Source: an uncultured Granulosicoccaceae bacterium (lineage in GTDB: Bacteria; Pseudomonadota; Gammaproteobacteria; Granulosicoccales; Granulosicoccaceae). Taken from it: 64,000 bases of DNA. The notes beneath the pieces are model-generated. The model saw only the letters and a list, made by a program, of their open reading frames with translations. It ran no database searches and was not told the DNA's origin. The stretch covers positions 1 through 64,000 of the forward strand of contig CAKZUP010000104.1 in the NCBI GenBank assembly GCA_937922945.1, given 5' to 3'. Every line of letters starts with the position of its first letter. Position 1 is the stretch's first letter. The position numbers were made by a program, and so were the translations under genes. Below are positions 47,774-57,435 of this stretch, one piece after another.

Positions 47774-49816
47774 TTATGCCCTGCGTCGAATGCCTAAATA
47801 CAGCAGGAAAAACACAACCATTGGCCAACCCATGGCACCGATAGTGACAACATCACTTTGAGTCCCGGTTTCGGGGGCCGCATCGGTGACAGGTGCATTG
47901 GTATCGCCATCGGTCACAGGCTCTTGACCGGGAGGCAACACTTCCTCTTCCGGTGTACTAACTACCGGGGTGTTTACAATCGGCTCACCTTCAGACTCAG
48001 GTACCAGTTCGGACTCCTGCTCTGGCTCGGGTTCGGGTGTGCTGGTTGACGGTCGCAAAGGCAAAACCGTCTCAACAATATTGGCCGGTATGTTCCCAGG
48101 CGTTGCAGGGTCGCCCAGTAAAACGGGGGTTTCGGGCGGCAGTGGCGTTGGCCCGGTTGGGTCATCCAGCTCGTTGAAACTTAACGGCGCTTCATTAGGT
48201 AGAGGATTAAACGCGATGGGTAAAAAACCCGCCGTGGTGGCGTCGTTAAGCGCAACGGGGTTTGGCGGCGCTTGTACAGCTGCCCAAGGGTCGCGACCGT
48301 AGATCACATAGCTGTCGCCCTGGCCTGACGCACCAACGATGATATCGTCTCGTCCATCGGCATTGAAATCACCGGCTTTTCGGGCGTAAACACCAAAGTA
48401 ATCTGTCGTGCCAATGCCATTAATGCGAAAGCCGTTATCACCATCAAGGTCGGCTAAATTAAAACGTGCAGGAAAACTGGTGGTAGTACCGTAGATAACA
48501 TAGATTTGCCCAACGCCTTTACGACGCGGATTAATGATCGTGTGTGAAGCACCGATTAATAAGTCGTCAATACCATCGTTATTAAAATCACCCGCACCAT
48601 CAACCGATGTGCCCGCCAAATCACCCCAGATTGCCTGATCGACTTCTATCGGAACCACTCCGCCTCGGATGCCTCGCGCAACGAAACCATTACTACCGTT
48701 CAGACTTTGCTCGGTAACAATTGCCACCCCGTTGAATTGCCCGCCAAACAACACATACACCTCGCCCGGGTAATCGCTCGGCGACCCGAATGGTCCTTTA
48801 CCAGGGGCACTTATTGCAATGTCGGTAATGCCATCATGATTTAAATCACCGATTCCGGTTACCGCGCTACCAGCAAGATCCTGAATGTTACTGCCCTTGA
48901 AAACAAAGCCATTGCGACCGTCGATATCGCTCAAACTTATGGCAGACGGAAAACCGCCAGCACGACCATAGAGAACATAAGCCTCGCCTACTTCGGCACT
49001 GGTTTGTTGTGTTTTGTTCGGCGCACCAATCATGAAATCGTCTACGCCATCGTGATTAAAGTCACCAGCAGCACCGACAAACTTTCCGCTACGATCTTCC
49101 CGGTTGGTACCAAGCACAACAAAGCCATTCGAGCCATCCAGATCGGCCGGACGTAAGATGGAAGGGTATGCAGCTCGTTGACCAAAGATGACATAACTGA
49201 CGCCCGCAGCTGGCAAACCGTTAGCACCGCCGGTAGGGTTACCAATTATAATGTCGACGATGCCATCGCCGTTGACATCGCCCGCATCGCTGACCGATGT
49301 TACGGGCGAATCGAAACTAAACCCGTTACGACCGTTAAAGTCATCTGGGCTTATGGTGCTGGCAAATCCGTCGCGCTTACCAAATACAACATGAGCACCG
49401 CCCAAGCTGCCGACCAACACATCATTAAAGCCATCATCGTTCAAATCGCCAATACCGGATACATACGATAAGTTCACCGAATCGTGAGCGATGTTGAATC
49501 CATTGCTACCGTTAATTTGCTGAATATTGAGCCTGCCGTTACTGCCGTTGGTTGGACCGAACACGACGCGAACACCACCCACGCCTGAACCGATAATAAT
49601 ATCGTCCAGACCATCACCATTGACATCGCCAACCTGATCAACCGGCCCGCCGCGATCCATAATGAGGTGATCGTTCTGGCCGAAGAAAATAAGCTCTTCA
49701 ACAGGGTCTAAAGGTTGTGCAAAGCCCTGGGAACACTGCAATAACCATAAGATTACAGCCGTAGCAGCCTTGCCAGAATAACGATGAGACTGTTCAGGTT
49801 GTTGAGCAAAATTCAA
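47774..49816 (-). CDS. Exported seven-bladed FG-GAP (integrin-like) propeller protein with membrane tail
   Basis: About 680 residues. A signal peptide (AATAVILWLLQCSQGFAQ) precedes seven FG-GAP repeats, each with a calcium-binding Asp loop such as GDVNGDGLDDIIIG, GDFNHDGVDDFMIG and GDFNADGRDDIIVG, enough for one complete seven-bladed propeller. A Pro/Glu-rich stalk (about 565-650) leads to a C-terminal hydrophobic segment preceded by Gly and closed by Arg (GWPMVVFFLLYLGIRRRA), like GlyGly-CTERM or similar sorting signals. The start is taken as TTG at 49816 because GGAGG stands 8 bases before it; an upstream TTG at 49852 has no such site. It follows the next gene by 36 bases and is probably co-transcribed. 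Function unknown; adhesion or matrix binding is plausible. Confidence 0.82.
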   Translation of the reverse strand: MNFAQQPEQSHRYSGKAATAVILWLLQCSQGFAQPLDPVEELIFFGQNDHLIMDRGGPVDQVGDVNGDGLDDIIIGSGVGGVRVVFGPTNGSNGRLNIQQINGSNGFNIAHDSVNLSYVSGIGDLNDDGFNDVLVGSLGGAHVVFGKRDGFASTISPDDFNGRNGFSFDSPVTSVSDAGDVNGDGIVDIIIGNPTGGANGLPAAGVSYVIFGQRAAYPSILRPADLDGSNGFVVLGTNREDRSGKFVGAAGDFNHDGVDDFMIGAPNKTQQTSAEVGEAYVLYGRAGGFPSAISLSDIDGRNGFVFKGSNIQDLAGSAVTGIGDLNHDGITDIAISAPGKGPFGSPSDYPGEVYVLFGGQFNGVAIVTEQSLNGSNGFVARGIRGGVVPIEVDQAIWGDLAGTSVDGAGDFNNDGIDDLLIGASHTIINPRRKGVGQIYVIYGTTTSFPARFNLADLDGDNGFRINGIGTTDYFGVYARKAGDFNADGRDDIIVGASGQGDSYVIYGRDPWAAVQAPPNPVALNDATTAGFLPIAFNPLPNEAPLSFNELDDPTGPTPLPPETPVLLGDPATPGNIPANIVETVLPLRPSTSTPEPEPEQESELVPESEGEPIVNTPVVSTPEEEVLPPGQEPVTDGDTNAPVTDAAPETGTQSDVVTIGAMGWPMVVFFLLYLGIRRRA

Positions 49817-49852
49817 TTTATTGGCCTCCGTATTTCCAATCAGCAAATACAA

Positions 49853-50443
49853 CTATTTGGTGACGATAGTGACATTCATTAAATTCGCACGATCGATAGC
49901 GTCGGTTTTCAGGAAAACAAACACTTTTACCGTGTCGTTGCCACCGGCCCATGTCGTGGTCAGTAGCTGACCCTCAGGTACATCTTGAGTGCTTGGCTCT
50001 TTACCGACCATCACGTTCATCCGATCAAAAATGGTTTGAGCATCATCCTGACCATCGAGCACCATGGTGCAGCTGGTAGCAACGCCCGTTGCCATATCAG
50101 GAAAGGTATCGATAAAACTGTCACTGGGTTCTGACTGAACAATGCCAAGCCGATAAATACGCTCTGCCAGTCTGATATCCCAACCATCGAGCAAGGATGG
50201 GGTTTTAACGGTTGTGAACCGCTGCAAATCTTCGCCTCCCATAGGCACCCAGGCAAAGCGTTTGGCCATGTCCTGTATTTTCTCAACCTGCGGTACTTGC
50301 GTATAACAGATTTCGTTGAATAGATAGACAGGGTCGGTTTCGTTTTTCTGATCGCTTGGCGTGGATGCTTGCTGGGCCAGTGCAGACATCGACCAAAGGC
50401 CGAGAACACCACACAGGAACACAGTTTCAATTGATAGTTTCAT
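49853..50443 (-). CDS. Small secreted protein of unknown function
   Basis: 196 residues. A Sec signal peptide (FLCGVLGLWSMSALAQ) is followed by a soluble domain with one Cys near each end (NEICYTQVP, TSCTMVL), suggesting a disulfide. It has GEDLQRFTTVK and WAGGNDTVKVFVFLK, with no motif I can name. Upstream of the propeller gene by 36 bases with the same strand, so the two may work together at the cell surface. Confidence 0.72.
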   Translation of the reverse strand: MKLSIETVFLCGVLGLWSMSALAQQASTPSDQKNETDPVYLFNEICYTQVPQVEKIQDMAKRFAWVPMGGEDLQRFTTVKTPSLLDGWDIRLAERIYRLGIVQSEPSDSFIDTFPDMATGVATSCTMVLDGQDDAQTIFDRMNVMVGKEPSTQDVPEGQLLTTTWAGGNDTVKVFVFLKTDAIDRANLMNVTIVTK

Positions 50444-50810
50444 TATTTGAGTCTACTGTTAAGTCGCTCGGTCCAGGCGCTATTCTGCGCTATCAATGCA
50501 TGACAGAGCAGTAATCGGAACAGTGTAATGAAGTCGTCTCCAATGGTTGTGCGACAACCTCAATTTCCGGGCAATTTCGACACGAGCAAGTGAGCGAATA
50601 AGCGTATATTGTGACGCAGTACCGGATTGTCGCCCATTATCGCTTGGTTAGCGGTGCTTATAGGGGAAATACGATTAACTGGCAATCAATCGGTGATACG
50701 CAGCCTCTGAAATGAGGCTACGTTTAATGCGTAGTGCATGATGCGTAATGCGTGATGAGTAGTGCAGCGCTTTCGACCTTTCGATCGAAAGTCAGGTTAA
50801 ATAGATAAGA
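50444..50810. other. Intergenic region with hairpins and short repeats
   Basis: 367 bases without a gene. It holds the hairpin AGCCTC-TGAAAT-GAGGCT (50702-50719), a degenerate tandem stretch based on ATGCGTAGTGC (50725-50765), and the perfect palindrome CTTTCGATCGAAAG (50778-50791) 20 bases past the lipoprotein stop. The palindrome could be a terminator without T run or a site for a DNA-binding protein. The part before the secreted-protein gene is presumably its promoter, but no strong match is seen. Confidence 0.5.
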
Positions 50811-51458
50811 CTACTCGCAGGCTTCGTACTGCACAATGCGTGTTACAACCAGCATTTCAAGCACCGCTGTTCCGACAATCAAGTCACCGTTGACAATGTT
50901 ATCAACAGAAAAACTGCCATCACCCAGGCCGTGATCCTGCGACCCTGTCAAAATACCCTGGCCGTCGAAAAATACCGTATCGTCTTCATCCGTCGCAGAC
51001 GCCGATCCCCAAGTGAAATTACCGCTTACTGGATTGGCAAAGTTTTGAAATTGTGGCGCAGGATAAGCCTCAAACACACCTTCACCGGTACATGGAAAAT
51101 CAACGTTGAAATAGGCATTTTCAACCAGATCTTCTAAACCCGGAAACGCATTTCTTATTTCATTACCAGCAAATACTTTATGTCCACGTGGTGCATCAAT
51201 ACTGGTGACATCCAATGTTGTAATTTCAGCCAACACGTTAGGAACAGCACCCGGGTTCGCACCTTGCGCGCCTGCTCCGCTAGTTGTATCGCCACCAGTT
51301 GTTTCACCGCCGGTCTCGCCTGTGGTCTCGCCTGTGGTCTCGCCAGTTGTTGCGTCTGTAGTGCCATCCTCATCGCTGCCACTGCTACTGCTACTGCTAG
51401 AGCAACCAACCACCCCTAGCATAATCAGGGGTATCAAAATCGCCGAAAATTTATTCAT
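50811..51458 (-). CDS. Lipoprotein with Thr/Gly/Glu repeats, unknown function
   Basis: 215 residues. The signal peptide ends in the lipobox VVGC, so Cys19 is likely lipidated. A run of Ser, then TTGE-type repeats (about residues 35-65, TTGETTGETTGE) form a flexible linker, and the C-terminal ~145 residues form a globular domain with FNVDFPCTGEGVFEAYPA and a final Cys. No family recognised. The linker repeats at DNA level are 12-base units (GCCTGTGGTCTC) that could change copy number in frame. Confidence 0.75.
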   Translation of the reverse strand: MNKFSAILIPLIMLGVVGCSSSSSSSGSDEDGTTDATTGETTGETTGETGGETTGGDTTSGAGAQGANPGAVPNVLAEITTLDVTSIDAPRGHKVFAGNEIRNAFPGLEDLVENAYFNVDFPCTGEGVFEAYPAPQFQNFANPVSGNFTWGSASATDEDDTVFFDGQGILTGSQDHGLGDGSFSVDNIVNGDLIVGTAVLEMLVVTRIVQYEACE

Positions 51459-51492
51459 TACATTTACCTGTTGGCTACTCGCCGTTATCGAT

Positions 51493-51514
51493 ATTCATAC
51501 GTGCGCGTATGAAT
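51493..51514. promoter_or_regulatory. Palindrome upstream of the lipoprotein gene
   Basis: ATTCATACG-TGCG-CGTATGAAT: 9-base perfect arms with a 4-base centre, 35 bases before the lipoprotein start. It suits a dimeric repressor site or a 5' leader hairpin. The remaining bases up to rnpB (51515-51675) show no gene. Confidence 0.5.
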
Positions 51515-51675
51515 CCTGTAACGCCATGTTATTCGCTGTTTATCGTCTCGAACAGCAATAACAGCGATTCTTAACCTTTAGTCTAGCCAGACGGGAGTTG
51601 AAGAAATCAAGAAAGGAGAATCGGCATAACCGATTGGCCGCCATCAGCGGCAGATGTGAGCAACCTGAGAGAAAA

Positions 51676-52032
<357 letters not shown>

Positions 52033-52120
52033 AACGACATGGTACACCGTTACGCGATTAGCGTGTCTCAACAATGCGTCAGCAAGCCACTGTAGTATCA
52101 GCGGTCAAGCAAAACGAGCC

Positions 52121-52969
52121 TTATTCAGCGTTATTGATAACAACGCCTATTTCGTAGGCAAGCTTCCTCGAAGCACCGGTTAACTCACTCGCGACTTTCG
52201 CAGCGGTTTTCAGCGGCATATGCTTGAGCAGCGTCACCATGGTTGAATTTATTTCTTCATGGTCAGCCACATCAGTTTGTTGCGCACCAGCCAACACCAA
52301 AACGAACTCACCGCGTTGTTGCTGCGGGTCATCAAGCAACCGCTGTAAGACATCAGCACAAGGCGCACGAAAAACAGTTTCAAACTTTTTGGTCAGCTCG
52401 CGGGCCAGGGTTAACTCCCTTTCAGCACCGAACACGTCAGCGATATCGGCAAGACTGGCAAGGATTCGGTGCGGAGATTCGTAGAACACCAGCGTACAGC
52501 TTTGTTGTACCAGAGCTTGTAACCAGCGTTTTCGGGCCATGGATTTTGCCGGTGGAAACCCAGCGTAGAGGAATCGATCGGTCGCAATTCCAGCAACGCT
52601 CAGCGCTGCGATTAATGCGCTGGCACCAGGCACTGGCGACACGGATATGCCGGCAATCTGACACGCTTGAACAATCCGATAGCCCGGGTCGTTAATGAGT
52701 GGCGTGCCAGCATCGCTGATGATCGCAACCGAGCCTTCCGATTCCAGCTGGGCAATAATCGCATCCGCTCTTGCAGACTCGTTGTGCTCATGCAAAGAGC
52801 GCATAGGCGTGTCAATGCCGTGATACTGAAGTAACGGGCGGCTGTGTCGAGTGTCCTCAGCGTAGATACAACAACACGATTGAAGCGTTTTTATGGCTCT
52901 TCCTGACAAATCGTCACGGTTACCAATTGGCGTCGCCACCACGTACAGAGTATGCTTTAGGTTTGTCAC
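52121..52969 (-). CDS. rsmI: 16S rRNA 2'-O-ribose C1402 methyltransferase RsmI
   Basis: 282 residues. It methylates the ribose of C1402 in 16S rRNA, complementing RsmH. YVVATPIGNRDDLSGRA, EDTRHSRPLL and ISDAGTPLINDPGYR are family motifs, and PVPGASALIAAL binds the cofactor. Divergent from lpoA with 23 bases between starts, as in E. coli and relatives. Confidence 0.96.
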   Translation of the reverse strand: MTNLKHTLYVVATPIGNRDDLSGRAIKTLQSCCCIYAEDTRHSRPLLQYHGIDTPMRSLHEHNESARADAIIAQLESEGSVAIISDAGTPLINDPGYRIVQACQIAGISVSPVPGASALIAALSVAGIATDRFLYAGFPPAKSMARKRWLQALVQQSCTLVFYESPHRILASLADIADVFGAERELTLARELTKKFETVFRAPCADVLQRLLDDPQQQRGEFVLVLAGAQQTDVADHEEINSTMVTLLKHMPLKTAAKVASELTGASRKLAYEIGVVINNAE

Positions 52970-52992
52970 ATCGGCTACTTGATAAAACGCAT

Positions 52993-54921
52993 ATGCCTAA
53001 CAGAAGTTTTTACACAGCGCTGCTATTTTCGTTGGCACTACTCGCTGGGTGCGTATCCGCACCAAAACAACCGACCAACCCATTCAATGGCAGAGTAACA
53101 GAGAGCAAAGCCCTGCGGATGCTTAACAGGGGTAAAGCCGAGGAAGCAGCAGATTTCTACTCCAACCGGGCCAAACGTGCCACGACAGCTGACGCTCGGC
53201 AGGAATATCAGCTGATCGCTGCAGAAATTCTGTTTGATCGCGCGATGCTGGAACCTGGGCTTGTGAAACTGGCCGATTTACCAGAGGTTATGGCAACCCA
53301 GGACTTACAACACCGTCGTGACATCGTGGCGGCGAAAAGCCTGATGTTCAGCGACCAGCCGCAAGAGGCGATTGCCGCACTGCCAGACCCAGCCACCATC
53401 GCATCCTCACTAGACCGCGCCAGAGTCTATGAAACTCGGGCGCAATCGTTCAACCGTCTGGACGACCCAGATAATGAGCTCGTTGCCAGAATAGAGCTGG
53501 AAAATGAAGTGTCGGATGTGAACATTATCGACCAGAACCACCAGCAAATCTGGGCGATGTTAACCACGCAGCCAGTGTCGCGATTGCGTACGCTCACCAC
53601 CAATGTTCGCGGAGACACTTATCAGGGGTGGATTGCGTTGGCCATGGTTAACGCCGATTCAGGCAGCAATCCACAACTTCGTTCGCAGAACCTTGATCAG
53701 TGGAGCGAGCTGTATGCCACGCACCCGGCCAACAGTCGCTTCCTGCCACAAATTTATGCCAGTGATTCAACCGGCGATTTCGCCACAACATCCGACGGAA
53801 TCATTAACAGCATTGCGGTATTGCTGCCATTGTCAGCAGATCGTATGACCAGTGTTGCAGGCGCTATCCGCGATGGCATCGTAGCCGCTCATCAATTTTC
53901 TGATCGACTCGATACACCCTCGCTGCGTTTTTACGACGTGGGCGCGAACCCCGGTTATGCCAGAGCGGCGTATGAAAATGCCATTGCCGATGGAGCCGAT
54001 GCCGTTATAGGGCCACTGCGCAAACAGGCTGTCTCGGCGATAGTGACGTTGCGCGATACCACTATTCCAACGGTTACGTTAAACACGGTCGATGCCTCAC
54101 TAACCTACGGTAGCGGCCCGACCAGCATCATTCAATTTGGTCTGGCACCAGAAGATGAAGCGCGTGCAGCTGCATCTCGCGCAATTGGATTATCGTTACA
54201 GAACGCCGTTGTGCTGCAAGCCGACGATTCACGTGGCGATCGCGAAGCGCGCGCATTTCAGGACGCCATGTTCGCTTATGGCGGGGATGTAGTCCACGTG
54301 GCCGTACTACCAAAAGATGAATACGACTATTCGCAACAAATCAGAGACGCGTTGCAAATCACGCAAAGCGATGCGCGATTTAAACAGCTCTCAAGAGCCA
54401 TCGATTCGAAATTATTCTTTGAACCCGACATTCGACCAGACGTTGATGTCATCTTTCTTGCGATCAGCTCCGAACAAGCCCGCTCGGTTCGACCTCAGTT
54501 GGATTTCTTTCATGCGGTCGATGTGCCAAGGCTCGGTACCTCACGCGTTGCAGGTTCCGATGACGACATTAAGAAAAACCGCGATCTGAATTCCATTTTC
54601 TATCCCGATGCACCTTGGGTGCTGCGCAAGTCAATGCAAAAAGACCCTCTGCGTCAGCAGATTCTGGCCAATTTCCCCAATGCCGACGGCGCTTATTCAA
54701 AACTCTATGCGCTAGGCGCAGATGCATATAAGGTGATTAACAACCTGTCCGAGCTTGGTCGTGGCGGCAGACTGGAAGGATTCACGGGTGATCTTGAACT
54801 GTCTGGTTCGGGGTATATTCGCCGCCATCTCGATTGGGCCCAATACCAGGAGGGCGTATCCGTTGGGGTTAAGCGGGTTGATGCTGAGTCGCTACCTGAT
54901 ATTCGCTCCGGTGGCAGTTGA
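52993..54921 (+). CDS. lpoA: Penicillin-binding protein activator LpoA (LppC)
   Basis: 642 residues. An outer membrane lipoprotein that activates PBP1a from outside. The lipobox is LAGC (signal RSFYTALLFSLALLAGC), so the start at 52993 is preferred over an in-frame ATG at 52927. An N-terminal TPR-like region is followed by a type I periplasmic-binding fold (SIAVLLPLSADRMTSVAGAI, AVIGPLRKQAV, GEDA-like ALGADAYKVI). Divergent from rsmI. Confidence 0.92.
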   Translation: MPNRSFYTALLFSLALLAGCVSAPKQPTNPFNGRVTESKALRMLNRGKAEEAADFYSNRAKRATTADARQEYQLIAAEILFDRAMLEPGLVKLADLPEVMATQDLQHRRDIVAAKSLMFSDQPQEAIAALPDPATIASSLDRARVYETRAQSFNRLDDPDNELVARIELENEVSDVNIIDQNHQQIWAMLTTQPVSRLRTLTTNVRGDTYQGWIALAMVNADSGSNPQLRSQNLDQWSELYATHPANSRFLPQIYASDSTGDFATTSDGIINSIAVLLPLSADRMTSVAGAIRDGIVAAHQFSDRLDTPSLRFYDVGANPGYARAAYENAIADGADAVIGPLRKQAVSAIVTLRDTTIPTVTLNTVDASLTYGSGPTSIIQFGLAPEDEARAAASRAIGLSLQNAVVLQADDSRGDREARAFQDAMFAYGGDVVHVAVLPKDEYDYSQQIRDALQITQSDARFKQLSRAIDSKLFFEPDIRPDVDVIFLAISSEQARSVRPQLDFFHAVDVPRLGTSRVAGSDDDIKKNRDLNSIFYPDAPWVLRKSMQKDPLRQQILANFPNADGAYSKLYALGADAYKVINNLSELGRGGRLEGFTGDLELSGSGYIRRHLDWAQYQEGVSVGVKRVDAESLPDIRSGGS

Positions 54922-55024
54922 GCTTATTTAACCAACTAGTTTAGTTTGCCCGTTTATTTACTCGTTTAATTTACTTGTTGAATTTCATCTAGTTAAACTC
55001 ATCGCAATTGACAAGGAGGTCAAT

Positions 55025-55453
55025 GTGCAACTCACAGAGTTCGGTCGTTCGATTGAAGACATGGTTTGTCAGTTTCTGCAAAGCGAAGGCCTGGAAACTG
55101 TGCAGAAAAACTATTATTGCAGGCTCGGTGAAATCGATCTGATCATGTTCGATAACATCAGCCACACACTAATATTTATCGAAGTGCGTTTTCGCGCCAG
55201 CGGATTTCATGGCAACGCAACAGAAACCGTTGACTGGAAGAAACAGCGCAAACTCAAACGCACCGTCTTGCACTATCTGCAAAAGCTTGGCGACGCCCGG
55301 CAGTTAGCGCGAATTGATGTGGTGGGAGTAAGCCGATATAGAACAACAGACGATTGTGATCAAAACACGCAAGCGTTGCCACTGGAAAACGTATCAGTGC
55401 ACCGGGTGAACGAGTTTCAACTCGTGTGGACTCAGAACGCCGTGCTGGACTAG
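55025..55453 (+). CDS. yraN: YraN/UPF0102 family nuclease-like protein
   Basis: 142 residues. The fold is related to Holliday-junction and restriction endonucleases: GEIDLI and FIEVRFR carry the acidic and basic residues of the active-site pattern. Strong Shine-Dalgarno AAGGAGG before a GTG start. It follows lpoA after 103 bases that are AT-rich with GTTTATTTACTCGTTTAATTT repeats. In E. coli, diaA and dolP follow; here sspB does, on the other strand. Confidence 0.88.
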   Translation: MQLTEFGRSIEDMVCQFLQSEGLETVQKNYYCRLGEIDLIMFDNISHTLIFIEVRFRASGFHGNATETVDWKKQRKLKRTVLHYLQKLGDARQLARIDVVGVSRYRTTDDCDQNTQALPLENVSVHRVNEFQLVWTQNAVLD

Positions 55454-55529
55454 GCCAACTCGACCTTACTGCTCGACCTTGCTGCTGGATATTGCTGTTG
55501 GACAGGATGCAAACGCACAGAACGCCAGA

Positions 55530-55931
55530 CTACTTAACAATTTTTAAATTCGGTCGTTTAATCTGGCTTGGCGCTGACGATTTCTCGGTGCCATTACCCG
55601 GCTCTGGATCGGGCGGTGTTTCATCTTGCTCGCCGAACATCATGCCCTGCCCATTCTCTCGCGCGTAAATTGCCAACACGCTGGATACGGGTACGTTGAC
55701 ATCCATGGCTGTCCCACTGAAGCGTGCATTAAAGGTAATGGCGTCGTTACCCAGTACCAGAGAATGCGTTGCTTCGGGGCTCACGTTTAAAATGATGCGA
55801 CCATTTTCAACAAACGCACGAGGTACTTCCACCGACTCGTTGGCGGTATCAACCAACATGTGAGGCGTCAGATTGTTATCCACTATCCACTCATAGAGCG
55901 CACGGATTAGATAAGGCCTATTGGATATCAT
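55530..55931 (-). CDS. sspB: ClpXP adaptor / stringent starvation protein B
   Basis: 133 residues. SspB delivers SsrA-tagged proteins to ClpXP. The SspB core (PYLIRALYEWIVDNNLTPHM) is followed by a flexible tail ending in RPNLKIVK, the ClpX-binding motif. ATG overlaps the sspA stop (TGATG). Together with sspA next to petABC this is a standard gammaproteobacterial order. Confidence 0.95.
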   Translation of the reverse strand: MISNRPYLIRALYEWIVDNNLTPHMLVDTANESVEVPRAFVENGRIILNVSPEATHSLVLGNDAITFNARFSGTAMDVNVPVSSVLAIYARENGQGMMFGEQDETPPDPEPGNGTEKSSAPSQIKRPNLKIVK

Positions 55932-56551
55932 CAACCCAGTTCTCTTTCACGGTTGGTCAAACTCGCCTGAAAGCCAGGACGATCAAACACTCGCTTGGTG
56001 TATTCAACTATGGGCGCGGCGGCGGCGGGTAACTCAACACCATAGTGATTCAATCGCCACAGTAATGGCGCAAGCGTCGCATCCAGCATGGAAAAATCGT
56101 CGCTCAAAAAATACGGCATAGCTGCAAACACATCTGCTGCTGCCGTTAACGATTCAGCCATTTGGTGCCGAGCCGTTTCAGCCAGCTCGCCTCCAGCTTC
56201 CAACGCTGGTAAGAAAGCATACCAGTCTGATTCGATTCGAAAAAGTGCCAATCGCGTTCGCGCCCGCGATACCGGGTCGACAGGCATAAACGGCGGATGC
56301 GGGTAGCGCTCATCCAGGTACTCTACTACCACTCGGGCGTCGTATAGAACCAGATCTCGATCGATCAGCGTTGGCAAGCTGTTGCTGGGATTCAGTTGAA
56401 CGAGATCTTCAGGTTTATTGTCAGGGTCGCACGACTCTATCTCGGCCTGAATACCTTTTTCCGACAGCACAAGACGCACCCGATGGCTATGAATGCAATC
56501 CGGGTCGGAGAACATCGTCATTACCGCTCGGCGATTACCTGATGCTGTCAA
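55931..56551 (-). CDS. sspA: Stringent starvation protein A
   Basis: 206 residues. A glutathione-transferase-like protein that binds RNA polymerase and alters promoter use under starvation. The thioredoxin-like N-domain (TMFSDPDCIHSHRVRLVL) and the PHPPF motif at the domain boundary are present. TTG start at 56551 has AGGGG seven bases upstream; ATGs at 56521 and 56515 are alternatives that would remove 10-12 residues. Confidence 0.93.
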   Translation of the reverse strand: MTASGNRRAVMTMFSDPDCIHSHRVRLVLSEKGIQAEIESCDPDNKPEDLVQLNPSNSLPTLIDRDLVLYDARVVVEYLDERYPHPPFMPVDPVSRARTRLALFRIESDWYAFLPALEAGGELAETARHQMAESLTAAADVFAAMPYFLSDDFSMLDATLAPLLWRLNHYGVELPAAAAPIVEYTKRVFDRPGFQASLTNRERELG

Positions 56552-56587
56552 TGTTAACCCCTGAAATAGTTAGTTAAGTACAGCAAA

Positions 56588-56609
56588 ACCGCCAGGCAAG
56601 CCTGGCGGT
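56588..56609 (-). terminator. Terminator of the bc1 genes
   Basis: Hairpin ACCGCCAGGC-AA-GCCTGGCGGT followed on the minus strand by TTTTGCTG. It lies 14 bases after the petC stop. Confidence 0.82.
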
Positions 56610-56622
56610 ACACGTGAGAAGC

Positions 56623-57435
56623 CTAGACGACGTCTTTCCAGTACTCTTTTTTCAGGAAGTACGAAATAATCGTCAACACAAGCAGAAACAGCATGACGAT
56701 CATACCAATGCGGTGCCGTGTTTGCTTTATCGGGTCGGCCATGTACGACAAGAATGTGGTGATGTCTATGATAAGCGAGTCGTATTCCTGCGCAGACATC
56801 GTACCTTCAGTGACCTGATTGAAGCCGACAAAGTGCCTGTCTTCGCCCTCGCCTTCGTATATGGGCTCCTGCCAACCTTGTTGCTCCCACAATACATGCG
56901 GCATGGCAGCACCCGGATAGACAAGATTGTTAACACCCACCCCACCTCGACTGTCGTCTCGATAAAACGTCTTCAGATAGGTATAGATCCAGTCTTCACC
57001 ACGAGAACGCGCCGTCAGGGCTAAATTCGGTGGAACAACTCCAAACGCCTTTCGACCGTAATCGGTAGACATGTTATTGCTCATCAATGAGCCGACTTTG
57101 GTTGTTTCACCCGCTTTATCGGTAGTAAAAATCAGATTGTTGACAACATCGTCTTCGCTCAAGCCAAGATCTTTTGCCAGCCGACTGTAACGCTGATAAT
57201 CGGCAGTATGACAGCCCATGCAGTAATTCACATAGGCTTTGGCACCGCGCTGCAATACCTTTTTCTTACTGGTGTCGATTTGTGGGCTTTCCAGCGGAAA
57301 GCCACTACCTGCGGCCTGAACCGGAGACACCGCGCACAACATCAAAGGCGCTGCGGCGGCAACGGCCAGACCTATCTTTCGTGCTTTCGCTTTTAATGCT
57401 TTGGTTTTCACTGTTTTAGTCAGGGCTATCATCAT
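56623..57435 (-). CDS. petC: Cytochrome c1 of the bc1 complex
   Basis: 270 residues. It carries a covalent haem via CMGCH near residue 74, passes electrons from the Rieske protein to cytochrome c, and has an axial Met in GAAMPHVLW. N-terminal signal peptide (GLAVAAAAPLMLCAVSPVQA) and a C-terminal membrane anchor (GMIVMLFLLVLTIISYF). Overlaps petB by four bases. Confidence 0.96.
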   Translation of the reverse strand: MMIALTKTVKTKALKAKARKIGLAVAAAAPLMLCAVSPVQAAGSGFPLESPQIDTSKKKVLQRGAKAYVNYCMGCHTADYQRYSRLAKDLGLSEDDVVNNLIFTTDKAGETTKVGSLMSNNMSTDYGRKAFGVVPPNLALTARSRGEDWIYTYLKTFYRDDSRGGVGVNNLVYPGAAMPHVLWEQQGWQEPIYEGEGEDRHFVGFNQVTEGTMSAQEYDSLIIDITTFLSYMADPIKQTRHRIGMIVMLFLLVLTIISYFLKKEYWKDVV

